A stretch of 32,353 bases of DNA from Limisphaerales bacterium (GCA_014382585.1 JACNJL010000066.1:1-32353); one strand, 5' to 3'; numbered from the stretch's first letter, positions 22,751 to 31,774 are shown. Notes: generated by a model not told the origin, from the letters alone. Translations and numbers: made by a program.

Positions 22751-25700
22751 TTAACGTTTCATAAACATCTCATCCAAATTCAAAATCACATTGCCCACGA
22801 TCGTCCACGCGGCAAGCTCCTCCGCCTTCATTTCGGCGGGCAACGGCCCGAGTGGGTCGGTAGCCATTAGCTTGGCGGCGGCGGGGTCTTTTTGGTAATC
22901 AGCGCTTAACACGGTGTAAAGCGTGACGAGCCGCGCCACTTCCGCGCGCTTGGGTTCGCGGCTTAGGCAAATTTTCAGCCCAAATGCCACGCGCTCGTGT
23001 GGCGTGGAGCCACCTTCCTTCACCATCCGCCGGGCGAGCGCCTGCGCGGCCTCGATGTAGACGGGGTCGTTCATCGTCACCAACGCCTGCAGCGGCGTGT
23101 TGGTAGGCACTCGGCGCACGGTGCACACGTTTCGATTGGGCGCATCGAAGGCGGCCATCGAGGGGTACGGGTTGGTGCGACGCCAGTTCGTGTATAAACC
23201 GCGGCGATATTTGTCTTCGCCGGCGCTGGTCTTCCAGTCGATGCCGCTGCCGAACGCCGCCTTAATGCCGAGGTTGGGTTGGTACGGTTTCACCGGCGCG
23301 CCGTACATTTTGGTGCTGAGCAATCCGCTCACGGCGAGCGCTTGGTCGCGAATCATTTCGGCGGATAACCGCAGCCGCGGGCCGCGCGCGTAAAAACGAT
23401 TGGCGGGATCGTTTTCAATATGCGCGGGCGTGGTGCGGGCGGATTGCCGATACGCCGCGCTGGTGACAAGCAGTTTCACAAACGCTTTTGTATCCCACTT
23501 AAGCCGCACCAATTCTGTGGCCAGCCAATCGAGCAATTCCGGATGCGTGGGCAGTTCGCCTTGCGAGCCAAATTCCTCGCTCGTGCGCACGATGCCGGTG
23601 CCAAAAATCGATTCCCAGTATCGATTGGCAATCACGCGGGCAGTCAGCGGATTCCGCTCGTCCATCAACCATTTCGACAGCGTGAGCCGGTTGATTTTTT
23701 TGTCAACCGCTGGCACCGCAAACACCGCCGGCACGCCCTCGGTCACGCGCCCTTCTTTCACTTGATAATTTCCACGCACTTGAATATGCGTTTCGCGGCC
23801 CTTGGCCAGCTCGCGCATCACGGGCACGGTGGTGGTGCCTTTCATGCCGGCGAATTGTTTCCTGGCCGTGTCCAGCTCTTTTGCCTTGGCGAGCGTCTTG
23901 GGGTTGTTGGCGGCGTAATAATCCTTGAGCCGCTTCACCTGCCCGTCATTGCGCTTGGCCGCCGGCGTGCTGAGGAGGCCGTGCACGTCCTTGGGCAGGG
24001 CCGCGTCCAGCTTCGGCGTGGCACCGGCCACGATGGAGATGATCACGTCTTCTGTGGCCTTGAGATTCTTGACGATCACCTCCACCCCATCGCCGTCATT
24101 CGCCGTAAACGGCGTCGGGAATTGCAGCAGGCCCGGCACGAAGGTGTTGGGCACCGGCACGAAGGGCAACAGCCGCGCGCCGTCGAGCGCGTAGTCCACG
24201 TTGATTTTGAAGACCTTGTTGGATTCCTGTTTCCACACCACCTTCCGGTTGGCGTCCAACACCTCCACGCGGTGCACCTTCAAGCGCTCGGCCAGACCGG
24301 AACCAGTGCGGTTCCAGAGCGCGAGCTTCTCGATGGGCAGTTCCTTGCCGAGATCCACCTCCCACCACGGGTTGTTTTCCTGGCCGGTGTGGGTGACTGT
24401 CTTCTTCGCAAAATCGCCGCTGGTGTTGCCGTCGTTTCCGTATTGGGCCGGCCCGCCGAAATCCGTGCTGCTCTGCTTGGCCTTGCCCTTGGGCGCCACG
24501 TTTTCGCCGTTACTAAAAACCTGCACCTCGGCCAGATGCAGAAACACACCCTTGCCCACATTGGTGACGCGCACGAAGCGGCCCTTCAAATCCTGCTTGC
24601 CGCGCGGCCGCAGCTTCAGCGTCACGCGCGCTGGATCCACGCCCGCCACCTGCAGGGCATCCTGTTTCCGGCCCGGCAACTGCACGGAGAGTACGTTCTT
24701 CTCACGCTTGATCCGCAACCGCTTCACCGGCACATGTTGCTCAAACGCCTTGGCCCACGCCTCGAAACCATCCAGCGCCGTGCCCTTTAACTGGCTCAAT
24801 TCCTTTTCCAGCACAGCCACGCGCGCCTCGGTATCGGTCCGTTTCTTTTTCTGTTCGTCACTGAAGACACTAATAATCGGCGCCTCGTTGCGCTTGTCGC
24901 TGTCCTCGGAGTTATTGAAAATGGCAAACATCTCAAAATATTCCTTTTGGCTCAGCGGGTCGTACTTGTGATCGTGGCATTGGGCGCAGGCGAGGGTGGT
25001 GCCCATCCACGTGGCCATCGTGGTGTTCACGCGGTCGACCACCGCCACGTTGCGAAACTCCTCATCGTCCGTGCCGCCTTCGCTGTTGGTTTGCGTGTTG
25101 CGATGGAACGCGGTGGCGATAAGTTGATCGGGTGTGGGTGCGGGAAGTAAATCGCCCGCGAGTTGGTCGCGCGTGAATTGGTCGAACGGCTGATTGCGGT
25201 TGATGGCGCGGATGACCCAATCGCGATACGCCCAAATCGTGCGCGGCGGATCGTCGGCGTAGCCCGCGCTGTCGGCATAACGTGCGAGGTCCAGCCACTG
25301 CCGTGCCCAATGCTCGCCGTAAGTCGGCTTGGCCAAAAGTCGGTCGACGAGCTTGGAGTAAGCATCGGGCGATTTGTCGGCGATGAACGCTTTCACCTCC
25401 GCCGGCGTGGGCGGCAGTCCCGTGAGATCCAGCGCCAGGCGCCGAATGATTGTAAACTTGTCCGCCTCGGCAGATGGCTTCCAGCCGCGCTGATCGAGTG
25501 CTGCGAGAATGAACCGGTCCACCGCATTGCGGCTCCACTTTGCGTCCTTCACTTTCGGCAACGCCGCGCGCTTGGGCCGCACGTACGCCCAGTGCGGTTC
25601 GTACTCTGCGCCTTCGGCCACCCATTGTTTGAGCGTCGCCTTTTGCGCCGCCGACAATTTCATTTTCGATTCCGGCGGCGGCATCACTTCATCCGCGTCG

Positions 25701-25969
25701 TCAGCCAAAATCCGATACACCAATTCGCTCTCCGCCACATCCCCCGGCACAATCGCAAACGCGCCGCCCTTGCGTTCCTTCACCGCCTCCGCGCGCACAT
25801 CCAGCCGCAGCTTTGCCTTCCGCGCCTTCGCATCCGGCCCGTGACACGTATAACAATTCTCCGACAGAATCACCCGCACATCGCGGTTAAACGAAACCGG
25901 AGCCGGCGCGGCTCTTAACGAAACCGTGGCGAACAAACACACACTCAAAATGATTGGAATTTTTTTCAC
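22751..25969 (-). CDS. PSD1 / DUF1549-DUF1553 cytochrome-domain protein with discoidin-like insert
   Basis: The 1072-residue protein is a PVC-specific secreted multidomain protein. It starts with a signal peptide (VKKIPIILSVCLFATVSLRA, GTG at 25969; the frame is also open to an ATG at 26041). A PSCyt1 domain carries CxxCH (Cys39, Cys42, His43 in [19 protein letters not shown]); DUF1549 (LRLTGLPPTPAEV-like blocks, LDLARYADSAGYADDPPRTIW) follows with a second CxxCH (CAQCHDHKYD). An F5/8 type C (discoidin)-like domain lies centrally (GRFVRVTNVGKGVFLHLAEVQVF ... PWWEVDLGKELPIEKLALWNRTG). DUF1553 (PSD1) is C-terminal (ERNPLTARVIANRYWESIFGTGIVRTSEEFG...PNRNVCTVRRVPTNTPLQALVTMND). Haem-binding and periplasmic location are likely; the reaction is unknown. 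Confidence 0.93.
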   Translation of the reverse strand: MKKIPIILSVCLFATVSLRAAPAPVSFNRDVRVILSENCYTCHGPDAKARKAKLRLDVRAEAVKERKGGAFAIVPGDVAESELVYRILADDADEVMPPPESKMKLSAAQKATLKQWVAEGAEYEPHWAYVRPKRAALPKVKDAKWSRNAVDRFILAALDQRGWKPSAEADKFTIIRRLALDLTGLPPTPAEVKAFIADKSPDAYSKLVDRLLAKPTYGEHWARQWLDLARYADSAGYADDPPRTIWAYRDWVIRAINRNQPFDQFTRDQLAGDLLPAPTPDQLIATAFHRNTQTNSEGGTDDEEFRNVAVVDRVNTTMATWMGTTLACAQCHDHKYDPLSQKEYFEMFAIFNNSEDSDKRNEAPIISVFSDEQKKKRTDTEARVAVLEKELSQLKGTALDGFEAWAKAFEQHVPVKRLRIKREKNVLSVQLPGRKQDALQVAGVDPARVTLKLRPRGKQDLKGRFVRVTNVGKGVFLHLAEVQVFSNGENVAPKGKAKQSSTDFGGPAQYGNDGNTSGDFAKKTVTHTGQENNPWWEVDLGKELPIEKLALWNRTGSGLAERLKVHRVEVLDANRKVVWKQESNKVFKINVDYALDGARLLPFVPVPNTFVPGLLQFPTPFTANDGDGVEVIVKNLKATEDVIISIVAGATPKLDAALPKDVHGLLSTPAAKRNDGQVKRLKDYYAANNPKTLAKAKELDTARKQFAGMKGTTTVPVMRELAKGRETHIQVRGNYQVKEGRVTEGVPAVFAVPAVDKKINRLTLSKWLMDERNPLTARVIANRYWESIFGTGIVRTSEEFGSQGELPTHPELLDWLATELVRLKWDTKAFVKLLVTSAAYRQSARTTPAHIENDPANRFYARGPRLRLSAEMIRDQALAVSGLLSTKMYGAPVKPYQPNLGIKAAFGSGIDWKTSAGEDKYRRGLYTNWRRTNPYPSMAAFDAPNRNVCTVRRVPTNTPLQALVTMNDPVYIEAAQALARRMVKEGGSTPHERVAFGLKICLSREPKRAEVARLVTLYTVLSADYQKDPAAAKLMATDPLGPLPAEMKAEELAAWTIVGNVILNLDEMFMKR

Positions 25970-26076
25970 CGCAAAAGAATAGTCTGCGCCCAAAAATAGT
26001 CGCTGTAAAGATTGGACAGGGTCAGCACAAGAATGATTCATGGTTGAGTGAATGATCTGGCGTGAAGAAGCGGAGT

Positions 26077-27528
26077 TTACGCCAAAATTCCCTTCACCAA
26101 TTTCCCGTGCACATCGGTTAACCGGAATCGGCGACCTTGGAATTTGTAGGTGAAGCGCTCGTGGTCGATGCCGAGGAGGTGCAGGAGGGTTGCCTGAAAA
26201 TCATGGACGTGGACGGGGTTTTCAGCGGCATTCATGCCGAGGGCGTCGCTGGCACCGTAGGTGATGCCGGGCTTCACGCCGCCGCCGGCCATCCAGGTGG
26301 TAAACGCATAGGGGTGATGATCGCGGCCCCATTGCTTGCGGTTTTTAAGATCGCCCTGCAGGAAAGGGGTGCGGCCGAATTCGCCGCCCCAGATGATAAG
26401 CGTGTCCTCAAGCAAGCCGCGTTGCTTGAGATCGGTCAACAATCCGGCGCTCGGCTGATCGGTGTCTTTGCACTGCGTGTAAAGTTCAGTGGTCACGCTA
26501 CGGTGTTGGTCCCAGCCCGCGTGCATCACCTGCACAAACCGCGTGCCGCGCTCGAGCAATCGCCGCGCCATGAGGCAATTGTACGCGAAGGTGCCGCGCT
26601 CTTTCACTTGCGGCCCGTAGAGATCCAGTACGCTTTTGGGTTCAGTGGAAACATCCGTCAACTCCGGCACGCTCGTTTGCATGCGGTAGGCCATCTCATA
26701 CTGCGCGATGCGCGTGAGGATTTCCGGGTCGCCAAATTCCGCGTGTCGCATTTGGTTGAGCTGCGCGAGGCCATCAAGCATCCCGCGCCGCGTGCTGCCT
26801 GTGATGCCAGCGGGATTTTTCAAATACAAAACCGGCGCACCGCCGCCGCGAAATTTCACGCCCTGAAAACGCGTCGGTAAAAATCCACTGCCCCAATAGT
26901 AGTCATAAAAAATCTGCCCGCACGTCGTGCCTTTGCTCACGCTCGTCATGGCGACAAACGCCGGCAGATTTTCCGTATCGCTGCCGAGGCCGTAGCTGAG
27001 CCACGCGCCCATCGTTGGCCGGCCGGGCATCTCGCCGCCGGAAAGAAAAAACGACACCGCCGGCGCGTGGTTCACCTGCGTGGTGTGCATGCTTTTGATG
27101 AAGCAAATATCGTCCGCCGCCGCGCCGATGTGCGGCATAAAGTTGCTCACCCACGCGCCGCTCCGTCCGTGCTGCTTGAACGGCTCAATCGGCGCGAGCA
27201 TCACCTTGCCCTTTGGGTTGCCCGTCATCGTGCTAAACCGTTTGCCTTCCACAAACGACTGCGGCACCGGTTGCCCGTGCATCTGTTTTTGCAACGGCTT
27301 GTAATCAAACAAATCCGTATGCGTCGGCGCGCCATTCATGAACAGGTAAACCACCCGCTTCGCCTTGGGCGCAAAATGCGGCAACCCCGCCAGCCCGCCC
27401 AGCGCCGTCTCGCCCATCCCGTCCCGCGCCAGCAATCCTCCCAGCGCCGCGCCCCCAATCCCCACCGCCGACCGCCCAAAAAACTGCCGCCGATTGGTCA
27501 TGAGCTGGTTTTCGGTGATGGGGTTCAT
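26077..27528 (-). CDS. DUF1501 protein, Tat-exported (second paralogue)
   Basis: The 483-residue protein shares most blocks with the DUF1501 protein at 21178: LPHFAPKAKRVVYLFMNGAPTHTDLFDYKP, MHTTQVNHAPAVSFFLSGG, MGAWLSYGLGSDTENLPAF, IIWGGEFGRTPFLQG, GRDHHPYAF and the C-terminus HERFTYKFQGRRFRLTDVHGKLVKGILA. It has a Tat motif (NRRQFFG at 12-18) and hydrophobic stretch (GRSAVGIGGAALGGLLA). The start at 27528 is favoured; 27501 and the longer 27606 frame are alternatives. Its function is probably the same as its paralogue's, on a different substrate. It would be expected directly after a PSD1 gene; here the candidate partner (31528-29234) is separated from it by the HNH and toxin-antitoxin genes. 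Confidence 0.92.
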   Translation of the reverse strand: MNPITENQLMTNRRQFFGRSAVGIGGAALGGLLARDGMGETALGGLAGLPHFAPKAKRVVYLFMNGAPTHTDLFDYKPLQKQMHGQPVPQSFVEGKRFSTMTGNPKGKVMLAPIEPFKQHGRSGAWVSNFMPHIGAAADDICFIKSMHTTQVNHAPAVSFFLSGGEMPGRPTMGAWLSYGLGSDTENLPAFVAMTSVSKGTTCGQIFYDYYWGSGFLPTRFQGVKFRGGGAPVLYLKNPAGITGSTRRGMLDGLAQLNQMRHAEFGDPEILTRIAQYEMAYRMQTSVPELTDVSTEPKSVLDLYGPQVKERGTFAYNCLMARRLLERGTRFVQVMHAGWDQHRSVTTELYTQCKDTDQPSAGLLTDLKQRGLLEDTLIIWGGEFGRTPFLQGDLKNRKQWGRDHHPYAFTTWMAGGGVKPGITYGASDALGMNAAENPVHVHDFQATLLHLLGIDHERFTYKFQGRRFRLTDVHGKLVKGILA

Positions 27529-27577
27529 GGTAAGGGAATGTGAGCTTGGTTTTTGACGCACATGATTCGACCTCGCT

Positions 27578-28009
27578 TCAATTCTCCCTTGCCGCCAGCC
27601 ATTCATCCGGCGTCATGACCGTCACTGCGTTGGCTGCGCGCTTCACCATTTCCCCGTCCAAAGTGATGAGGGTGGATTGGGATGTCATCGCCGTGGCCAC
27701 ATAAACCGCATCGGCCCCACGCAGTCGAAGGTCTGCGGCCAAGCTCGTCGAGATGTGTGCCGCCTCCTCGTCCAGTGGATGAAAATGAATGCCAGGAAAT
27801 TCGTTCAAGATGTGTCGAGTGCCCGCGACTTCCGTGGACACTTGTTTGCGACGGGCAACAGCGCCCGCAATCTCAACGGGCAACAATGTCGGTTGGTGAA
27901 GCGGAATTTCATCGGCCGCCGCCCTCGCGAGCAGTTCCAGCGACGATTCATGATTGACCTCATTGGGAAACTGAGCGCCAACCCACACATTGGCATCAAT
28001 CGTCAGCAC
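27578..28009 (-). CDS. PIN-domain toxin (VapC-like)
   Basis: The 143-residue protein has a PIN fold with the acidic residues of the family in place: Asp5 (TIDANVWV), Glu46 (PVEIAGAVAR), Asp100 (RGADAVYVATA) and Asp118 (LITLDGEMVKRA). PIN toxins are metal-dependent ribonucleases that cut RNA, usually tRNA or rRNA, when freed from their antitoxin. The start is a GTG at 28009, and the first seven bases overlap the antitoxin gene's end (28003-28009), so the antitoxin is read first. It ends 50 bases before the DUF1501 start. The pair is probably a VapBC-type module, brought in with the neighbouring HNH gene. Confidence 0.88.
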   Translation of the reverse strand: MLTIDANVWVGAQFPNEVNHESSLELLARAAADEIPLHQPTLLPVEIAGAVARRKQVSTEVAGTRHILNEFPGIHFHPLDEEAAHISTSLAADLRLRGADAVYVATAMTSQSTLITLDGEMVKRAANAVTVMTPDEWLAAREN

Positions 28010-28266
28010 CGCTCACGGCCTTTCCGAATTTCATCCACTACCCCCGGTTCCTTGGAGGGTGAGGCCGCCTCAATTTTCCGACCGAGTTCCAACCACTTTT
28101 CTACCCACTCCTTGCCGGTCAACTTTTTGCATGACGTTTTTTCGACATCGTCCAAACCTCTTTGCAGCAATTCGGGAATCAAATCCTTCAATTTCCGGTC
28201 TTCTCGAGCGGCACGAACCTTCACCTCACGCATCAAATCATCCGGCAAATCCAGTGTCGTTTTCAT
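28003..28266 (-). CDS. Ribbon-helix-helix antitoxin (VapB-like)
   Basis: The 87-residue protein starts MKTTLDLPDDLMREVKVRAAREDRKLKDLIPELLQRGL, a ribbon-helix-helix DNA-binding domain that pairs into dimers, then a charged C-terminal part (KEWVEKWLELGRKIEAASPSKEPGVVDEIRKGRERC) that would wrap the PIN toxin. Antitoxins of this class neutralise the toxin and repress their own promoter. It is upstream of, and overlaps by seven bases, the toxin gene. The region ahead of its start (28271-28308) is AT-rich with three CCATAA repeats that could be the operator. Confidence 0.88.
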   Translation of the reverse strand: MKTTLDLPDDLMREVKVRAAREDRKLKDLIPELLQRGLDDVEKTSCKKLTGKEWVEKWLELGRKIEAASPSKEPGVVDEIRKGRERC

Positions 28267-28270
28267 GCGT

Positions 28271-28308
28271 CCATAAAACCATAATTATGTAATTCTGGCA
28301 AACCATAA
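28271..28308 (-). promoter_or_regulatory. AT-rich candidate promoter/operator of the toxin-antitoxin pair
   Basis: Three CCATAA repeats (28271-28276, 28279-28284, 28303-28308) and the palindrome CATAATTATG (28280-28289) lie directly upstream of the antitoxin start on the minus strand. TTGCCA followed 17 bases later by TTTTAT is a weak promoter candidate. Repeats here would suit autoregulation by the ribbon-helix-helix antitoxin. Confidence 0.4.
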
Positions 28309-28329
28309 AAATGGGTGGATATTTGGGGT

Positions 28330-29241
28330 TCATTCGAATTTATGATTGGAACGATGCCATTTTAAATTTGCTCGATCTGGCCAAAACATTTTGTTTCGAG
28401 GCAGGAATACTTTCTCACCGCTGCGAGGCTTCAACAATAACGCGTTTTCTCCATCTTCTTCAAATCGATCATTGTCCACCAAAATACAAAAATCATCATC
28501 GATGCTCCAATAGCCTTGATCAAAAAGCCAATGTGCATTTTTTGATAGTGCCAAACCGTTAATTGGATGACAAAGGCCTCCTTTCTTGAACTGTCTGATA
28601 TGTGCCGCATCCAAAGGGCAAGATCCCGATAAAGACACCATCCGGTAATTTGTCAACGCGCAGGTGAAATCATACGCCGGTAAGACTCGAGCTGAGAATT
28701 TTGTGTCTCGCTTCCTTGGCGAATCGTTCAACACTAAATATTTGCCAGCATCCGAATCAACAATCGCCTGAGGAGGAACTTCCAAATTGCACATTTCAAA
28801 CAATTCATATCTTTCACTCCCTTCAAAGTATCGAGCGATTATTGTGCGGCGAAGTTCGGCCCTGAATTCATTGGTCTGCAGGCTGATCAATAGCGATGCA
28901 TCAATTTGGGCATTTTTTGCATTTTTTCGGTTGTCCGTTTTTATGCCCTCAGAATCCAGCGGAATCCAGAGTCCGTCGGAATGCATATGGAAAAACGGCA
29001 GCATCACATTGGGCCGTGTACGCCTCCGATTTGAAACTACAGTCCAATAACTATTGAAACGGAACGCCAATGCTCCATTGCGCTCGATCAATCCATTTGC
29101 AACTAAGTCCTCATCAACAAGATCACAAAGCACCAAAAGTAACAGTGGCTTGTGAGGAGCTGGACCACGAGAGTGATCAACCTTCAATCGACTGATGCAC
29201 TCCAACCAACGGAGTTGTTCGCTGGAAAATTTGTTACTCAC
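28330..29241 (-). CDS. HNH endonuclease with N-terminal sulfur-binding-like domain (putative type IV restriction)
   Basis: The 303-residue protein has an HNH_2-type nuclease domain at the C-terminal side: AAHIRQF (His214 after Asp211), then PINGLAL (Asn228) and NAHWLFDQGYWSIDDDF (His237). The N-terminal part has GPAPHKPLLLLVLCDLVD (26-43) and MLPFFHMHSDGLW (80-92), motifs I associate with sulfur-binding domains of ScoMcrA-like enzymes that cut phosphorothioate-modified DNA. The SBD assignment is inference and needs a profile search. The start is a GTG at 29241 overlapping the preceding PSD1 gene's TAA by eight bases (GTGAGTAA). Expression may thus depend on the PSD1 gene. GC content is lower than in neighbours, and no dnd modification genes are in the window. 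Confidence 0.8.
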   Translation of the reverse strand: MSNKFSSEQLRWLECISRLKVDHSRGPAPHKPLLLLVLCDLVDEDLVANGLIERNGALAFRFNSYWTVVSNRRRTRPNVMLPFFHMHSDGLWIPLDSEGIKTDNRKNAKNAQIDASLLISLQTNEFRAELRRTIIARYFEGSERYELFEMCNLEVPPQAIVDSDAGKYLVLNDSPRKRDTKFSARVLPAYDFTCALTNYRMVSLSGSCPLDAAHIRQFKKGGLCHPINGLALSKNAHWLFDQGYWSIDDDFCILVDNDRFEEDGENALLLKPRSGEKVFLPRNKMFWPDRANLKWHRSNHKFE

Positions 29242-31528
29242 GCGTGATGACCTCGTCCAGATTCAAAATCATGTTGCACAACACAGTGAATGCCGCGTGG
29301 TCGGTGGGGTTCAGTTTTTCGTCGCGTTTGGATTCGCCGATGGCTAGCAGGGCTTTGGTTTTTTTGGGGTCTTGGGCGTAGGTGGCGCGGAGTTTCTGGA
29401 TGCTCTGGAGGAGCACGGCGGCTTCCTTCGGCTTGGGGGCGCGGGCGGTGGCGAGGCGGAAGGCGTACGCGGTGCGTGCCTTGTCATCCGCTCCGCCTTC
29501 TTTTATCACACGCTGGGCCAGGGCGCGGGCAGCTTCTACATAAGTGGTGTCGTTTAATATGATGAGCGCGTGCAGCGGGGTGTTGGTGAGGCTGCGGCGG
29601 ACTTGGCAGGTTTGGCGTTTGGACTCGTCAAAGAAAATCGTCGGGCCGATTATGCGCCGCCAAAAAGTGTAGAGGCTGCGGCGATATAAATCCTCGCCTT
29701 TGCCGCGGGCATATTTCTTTTTGCCAAAAGTAGCCTCAGCCCAGACGCCGGCGGGTTGGTAGGATTTCACGGAAGGACCGCCACGTTTCTCAACTAGCAA
29801 ACCGCTGATGAAGAGCGCTTGGTCGCGAATCATCCACGAGGGCAAACGCTGGCGGGTCATGCGGGCGAGCAGGCGGTTCTTGGGATCGCGCTCGCGCAGC
29901 GCGGGAGTCACGCGCGAGGTTTGCCGATAGGTCGCGCTGAGCACGATGCGTTTGTGCAGCGCCTTCACGTCCCAACCGCTCTCGATGAATTCCAGCGCCA
30001 GCCAATCGAGCAACTCCGGATGGCTCGGGCGCTCGCCCTGCACGCCGAAATCCTCCGGCGTCTTCACGAGGCCAGTGCCGAAAAACTGCTGCCAAATGCG
30101 GTTTACTGTCACGCGCGCGGTGAGTGGGTGCCTGTCATTGACAAGCCACTGCGCGAGATGAAGCCGGTTAGGGGTGCCCGATTGCGCGTTCGCGCCAAAC
30201 ACGGTCGGCCATGCGGAAGTCACGGTCACATTGCTTGGATTATTATACACGCCACGCACCAGCACTTTGGTGGTGCGCGCTTTGGCCTGCTCCTGCATCA
30301 CCATCACTTTGGGAAATTTTTTACGGAGGTCGGCGATGCGTTTTTTGGCAGCGTCGATTTTCGGTTTTTCTTTCAGCGATTGAATTTTTTCCTCCAGTTC
30401 TGAAATTTCCTTTTGTTGCGCAGCCGATGCCACCGCGAGTACGGGTGCAGTTTGGCCGCTGCCGCCGCCGCCGTTCACAGGCGTGTTATTAAAAAACGCA
30501 AACAGACCGTAGTAATCACGCTGCGTAATGGCATCAAACTTGTGATCGTGGCAGCGACTGCAGGTCATCGTGGCGCCCAGCCAAAGGGTGCTCATCGTTT
30601 CCATTTGGTCGAAAATATATTCCACGCGATTCTCCTCCGCGATGCGGCCACCCTCGCCGTTAATCATGTGGTTGCGATTGAACGCCGTCGCCAGCCGCTG
30701 CTCGTCCGTGGCCTTGGGCAACAAGTCGCCCGCGAGTTGCTCGATGGTGAATGTGTCGTACGGCACGTTGGCGTTGAGCGTGCGCACCACCCAATCGCGC
30801 CACGGCCACATCGTGCGATCGTTGTCGCCCTGGTAGCCGTTGCTATCCGCATAACGCGCGGCCTCGAGCCAGTCCCAAGCCATCCGCTCGCCGTAACGCG
30901 GCGAAGCCAACAGCCGGTCGACCACATTTTTAAATGACGATTTTGGATTTTCGATTGACGATTTCAGGAAATCATCGGCCTCTTTCAGCGTAGGCGGAAG
31001 ACCGGTGAGATCGAGGGTAACGCGGCGAAGCCAAGTAATCTTGCCCGCCTCGGCCGAAGGCTTCAGCCTTTCGCGCTCCAGACGCGCGAGGATGAAACGG
31101 TCAATCCCATTGCGCGGCCACTTTGCATGGTTCACTTTTGGCAAGGCCGATCGGCGCGGCGGTTCGTACGCCCAATGCTTGCCCCACTTCGCGCCGGCAT
31201 CCACCCAGGCCTTGAGCGTGGCCTTTTGCTCGGCGGTGAGCTTGAGCTTCGAATTCGGTGGCGGCATCCGCTCGTCGGGGTCGCTGGAAAAAACCCGCGC
31301 GATTAATTCGCTCGCCGCGCTCTTGCCCGGCACAATCACCTCCGCCTTCGCGTCCTTTTCGCGGTCCAGCCGCAGCTTCGCCTTACGCGCATTCGCATCC
31401 GGCCCGTGGCAGGCAAAGCAGGTATCCGAAAGAATCGGCAACACGTCCCGGCTAAAATCCGGCGCGGCTTTCGCGCCATTTACAACAAAAGGCAGCAGCA
31501 ATATCGTGATGAGCAACAAGCGCGGCAT
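29234..31528 (-). CDS. PSD1 / DUF1549-DUF1553 cytochrome-domain protein (shorter paralogue)
   Basis: The 764-residue secreted protein begins with a signal peptide ([21 protein letters not shown]). Its PSCyt1 domain has CxxCH (Cys37, Cys40, His41 in [19 protein letters not shown]), then DUF1549 ([36 protein letters not shown]) with a second haem-type motif ([10 protein letters not shown]). DUF1553 forms the C-terminal half ([51 protein letters not shown]). Compared with the 22751 paralogue it lacks the discoidin-like insert. Residues about 188-197 come from an in-frame heptameric repeat. The C-terminus (NLDEVITRE) is normal, so it seems intact. It is probably the original partner of the DUF1501 gene at 26077, now separated by the HNH and toxin-antitoxin genes. 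Confidence 0.93.
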   Translation of the reverse strand: MPRLLLITILLLPFVVNGAKAAPDFSRDVLPILSDTCFACHGPDANARKAKLRLDREKDAKAEVIVPGKSAASELIARVFSSDPDERMPPPNSKLKLTAEQKATLKAWVDAGAKWGKHWAYEPPRRSALPKVNHAKWPRNGIDRFILARLERERLKPSAEAGKITWLRRVTLDLTGLPPTLKEADDFLKSSIENPKSSFKNVVDRLLASPRYGERMAWDWLEAARYADSNGYQGDNDRTMWPWRDWVVRTLNANVPYDTFTIEQLAGDLLPKATDEQRLATAFNRNHMINGEGGRIAEENRVEYIFDQMETMSTLWLGATMTCSRCHDHKFDAITQRDYYGLFAFFNNTPVNGGGGSGQTAPVLAVASAAQQKEISELEEKIQSLKEKPKIDAAKKRIADLRKKFPKVMVMQEQAKARTTKVLVRGVYNNPSNVTVTSAWPTVFGANAQSGTPNRLHLAQWLVNDRHPLTARVTVNRIWQQFFGTGLVKTPEDFGVQGERPSHPELLDWLALEFIESGWDVKALHKRIVLSATYRQTSRVTPALRERDPKNRLLARMTRQRLPSWMIRDQALFISGLLVEKRGGPSVKSYQPAGVWAEATFGKKKYARGKGEDLYRRSLYTFWRRIIGPTIFFDESKRQTCQVRRSLTNTPLHALIILNDTTYVEAARALAQRVIKEGGADDKARTAYAFRLATARAPKPKEAAVLLQSIQKLRATYAQDPKKTKALLAIGESKRDEKLNPTDHAAFTVLCNMILNLDEVITRE
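30939..30966. repeat. Heptameric tandem repeat inside a PSD1 gene
   Basis: Four adjoining 7-base units (GATTTTG, GATTTTC, GATTGAC, GATTTCA on the plus strand) lie in frame in the PSD1 gene. The coding strand reads as [10 protein letters not shown]. The aligned stretch of the paralogue (IADKSPDAYSKLVDRLL) has no such repeat and is slightly shorter, so the array looks inserted. Confidence 0.65.
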
Positions 31529-31581
31529 CGGCGCTAGTGTGGCGGACCAACGAAGTTTGTCCAGTCGGGAGCGTCGGCAAC

Positions 31582-31642
31582 GGACTCGCAGGCTCGTCCC
31601 TCCATAGGCGCGCTCGGACTGGAGGGACGAGCCTGCGAGTCC
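31582..31642. repeat. 23-bp inverted-repeat element, copy C
   Basis: Left arm 31582-31604 and right arm 31620-31642 are perfect inverted copies (23 of 23), with a 15-base spacer. It lies about 55 bases upstream of the PSD1 start. The flank on the right, GATTCTCAC, is also found after copy D. Confidence 0.92.
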
Positions 31643-31657
31643 GCTAGATGATTCTCA

Positions 31658-31681
31658 CGCAGAGGCGCGGAGGCGCAGAGA
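31658..31681. repeat. 8-base tandem repeat
   Basis: Three units CGCAGAGG, CGCGGAGG and CGCAGAGA follow one another. The motif resembles a short repeat widely seen in environmental bacterial genomes, but its role is unknown. Confidence 0.7.
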
Positions 31682-31740
31682 ATTTAATCGAAGCCCAAGA
31701 GGGACGAATTCCACCTCGCCCCTATCTGGTTTAACTCCGC

Positions 31741-31759
31741 GCCACGGGCGCGCCGTGGC
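31741..31759. repeat. Short GC palindrome
   Basis: GCCACGG (31741-31747) and CCGTGGC (31753-31759) are perfect inverted copies around GCGCG. It may be part of a larger repeat within this gene-free interval. Confidence 0.5.
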
Positions 31760-31774
31760 TGGCCACAGTGCTGA

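Noticed and set aside
23420-24790. A 456-codon open frame on the plus strand.
   Set aside because: It is antisense to the large PSD1 gene, with a His/Arg/Gly-rich composition typical of shadow frames in GC-rich genes, and no family motif.
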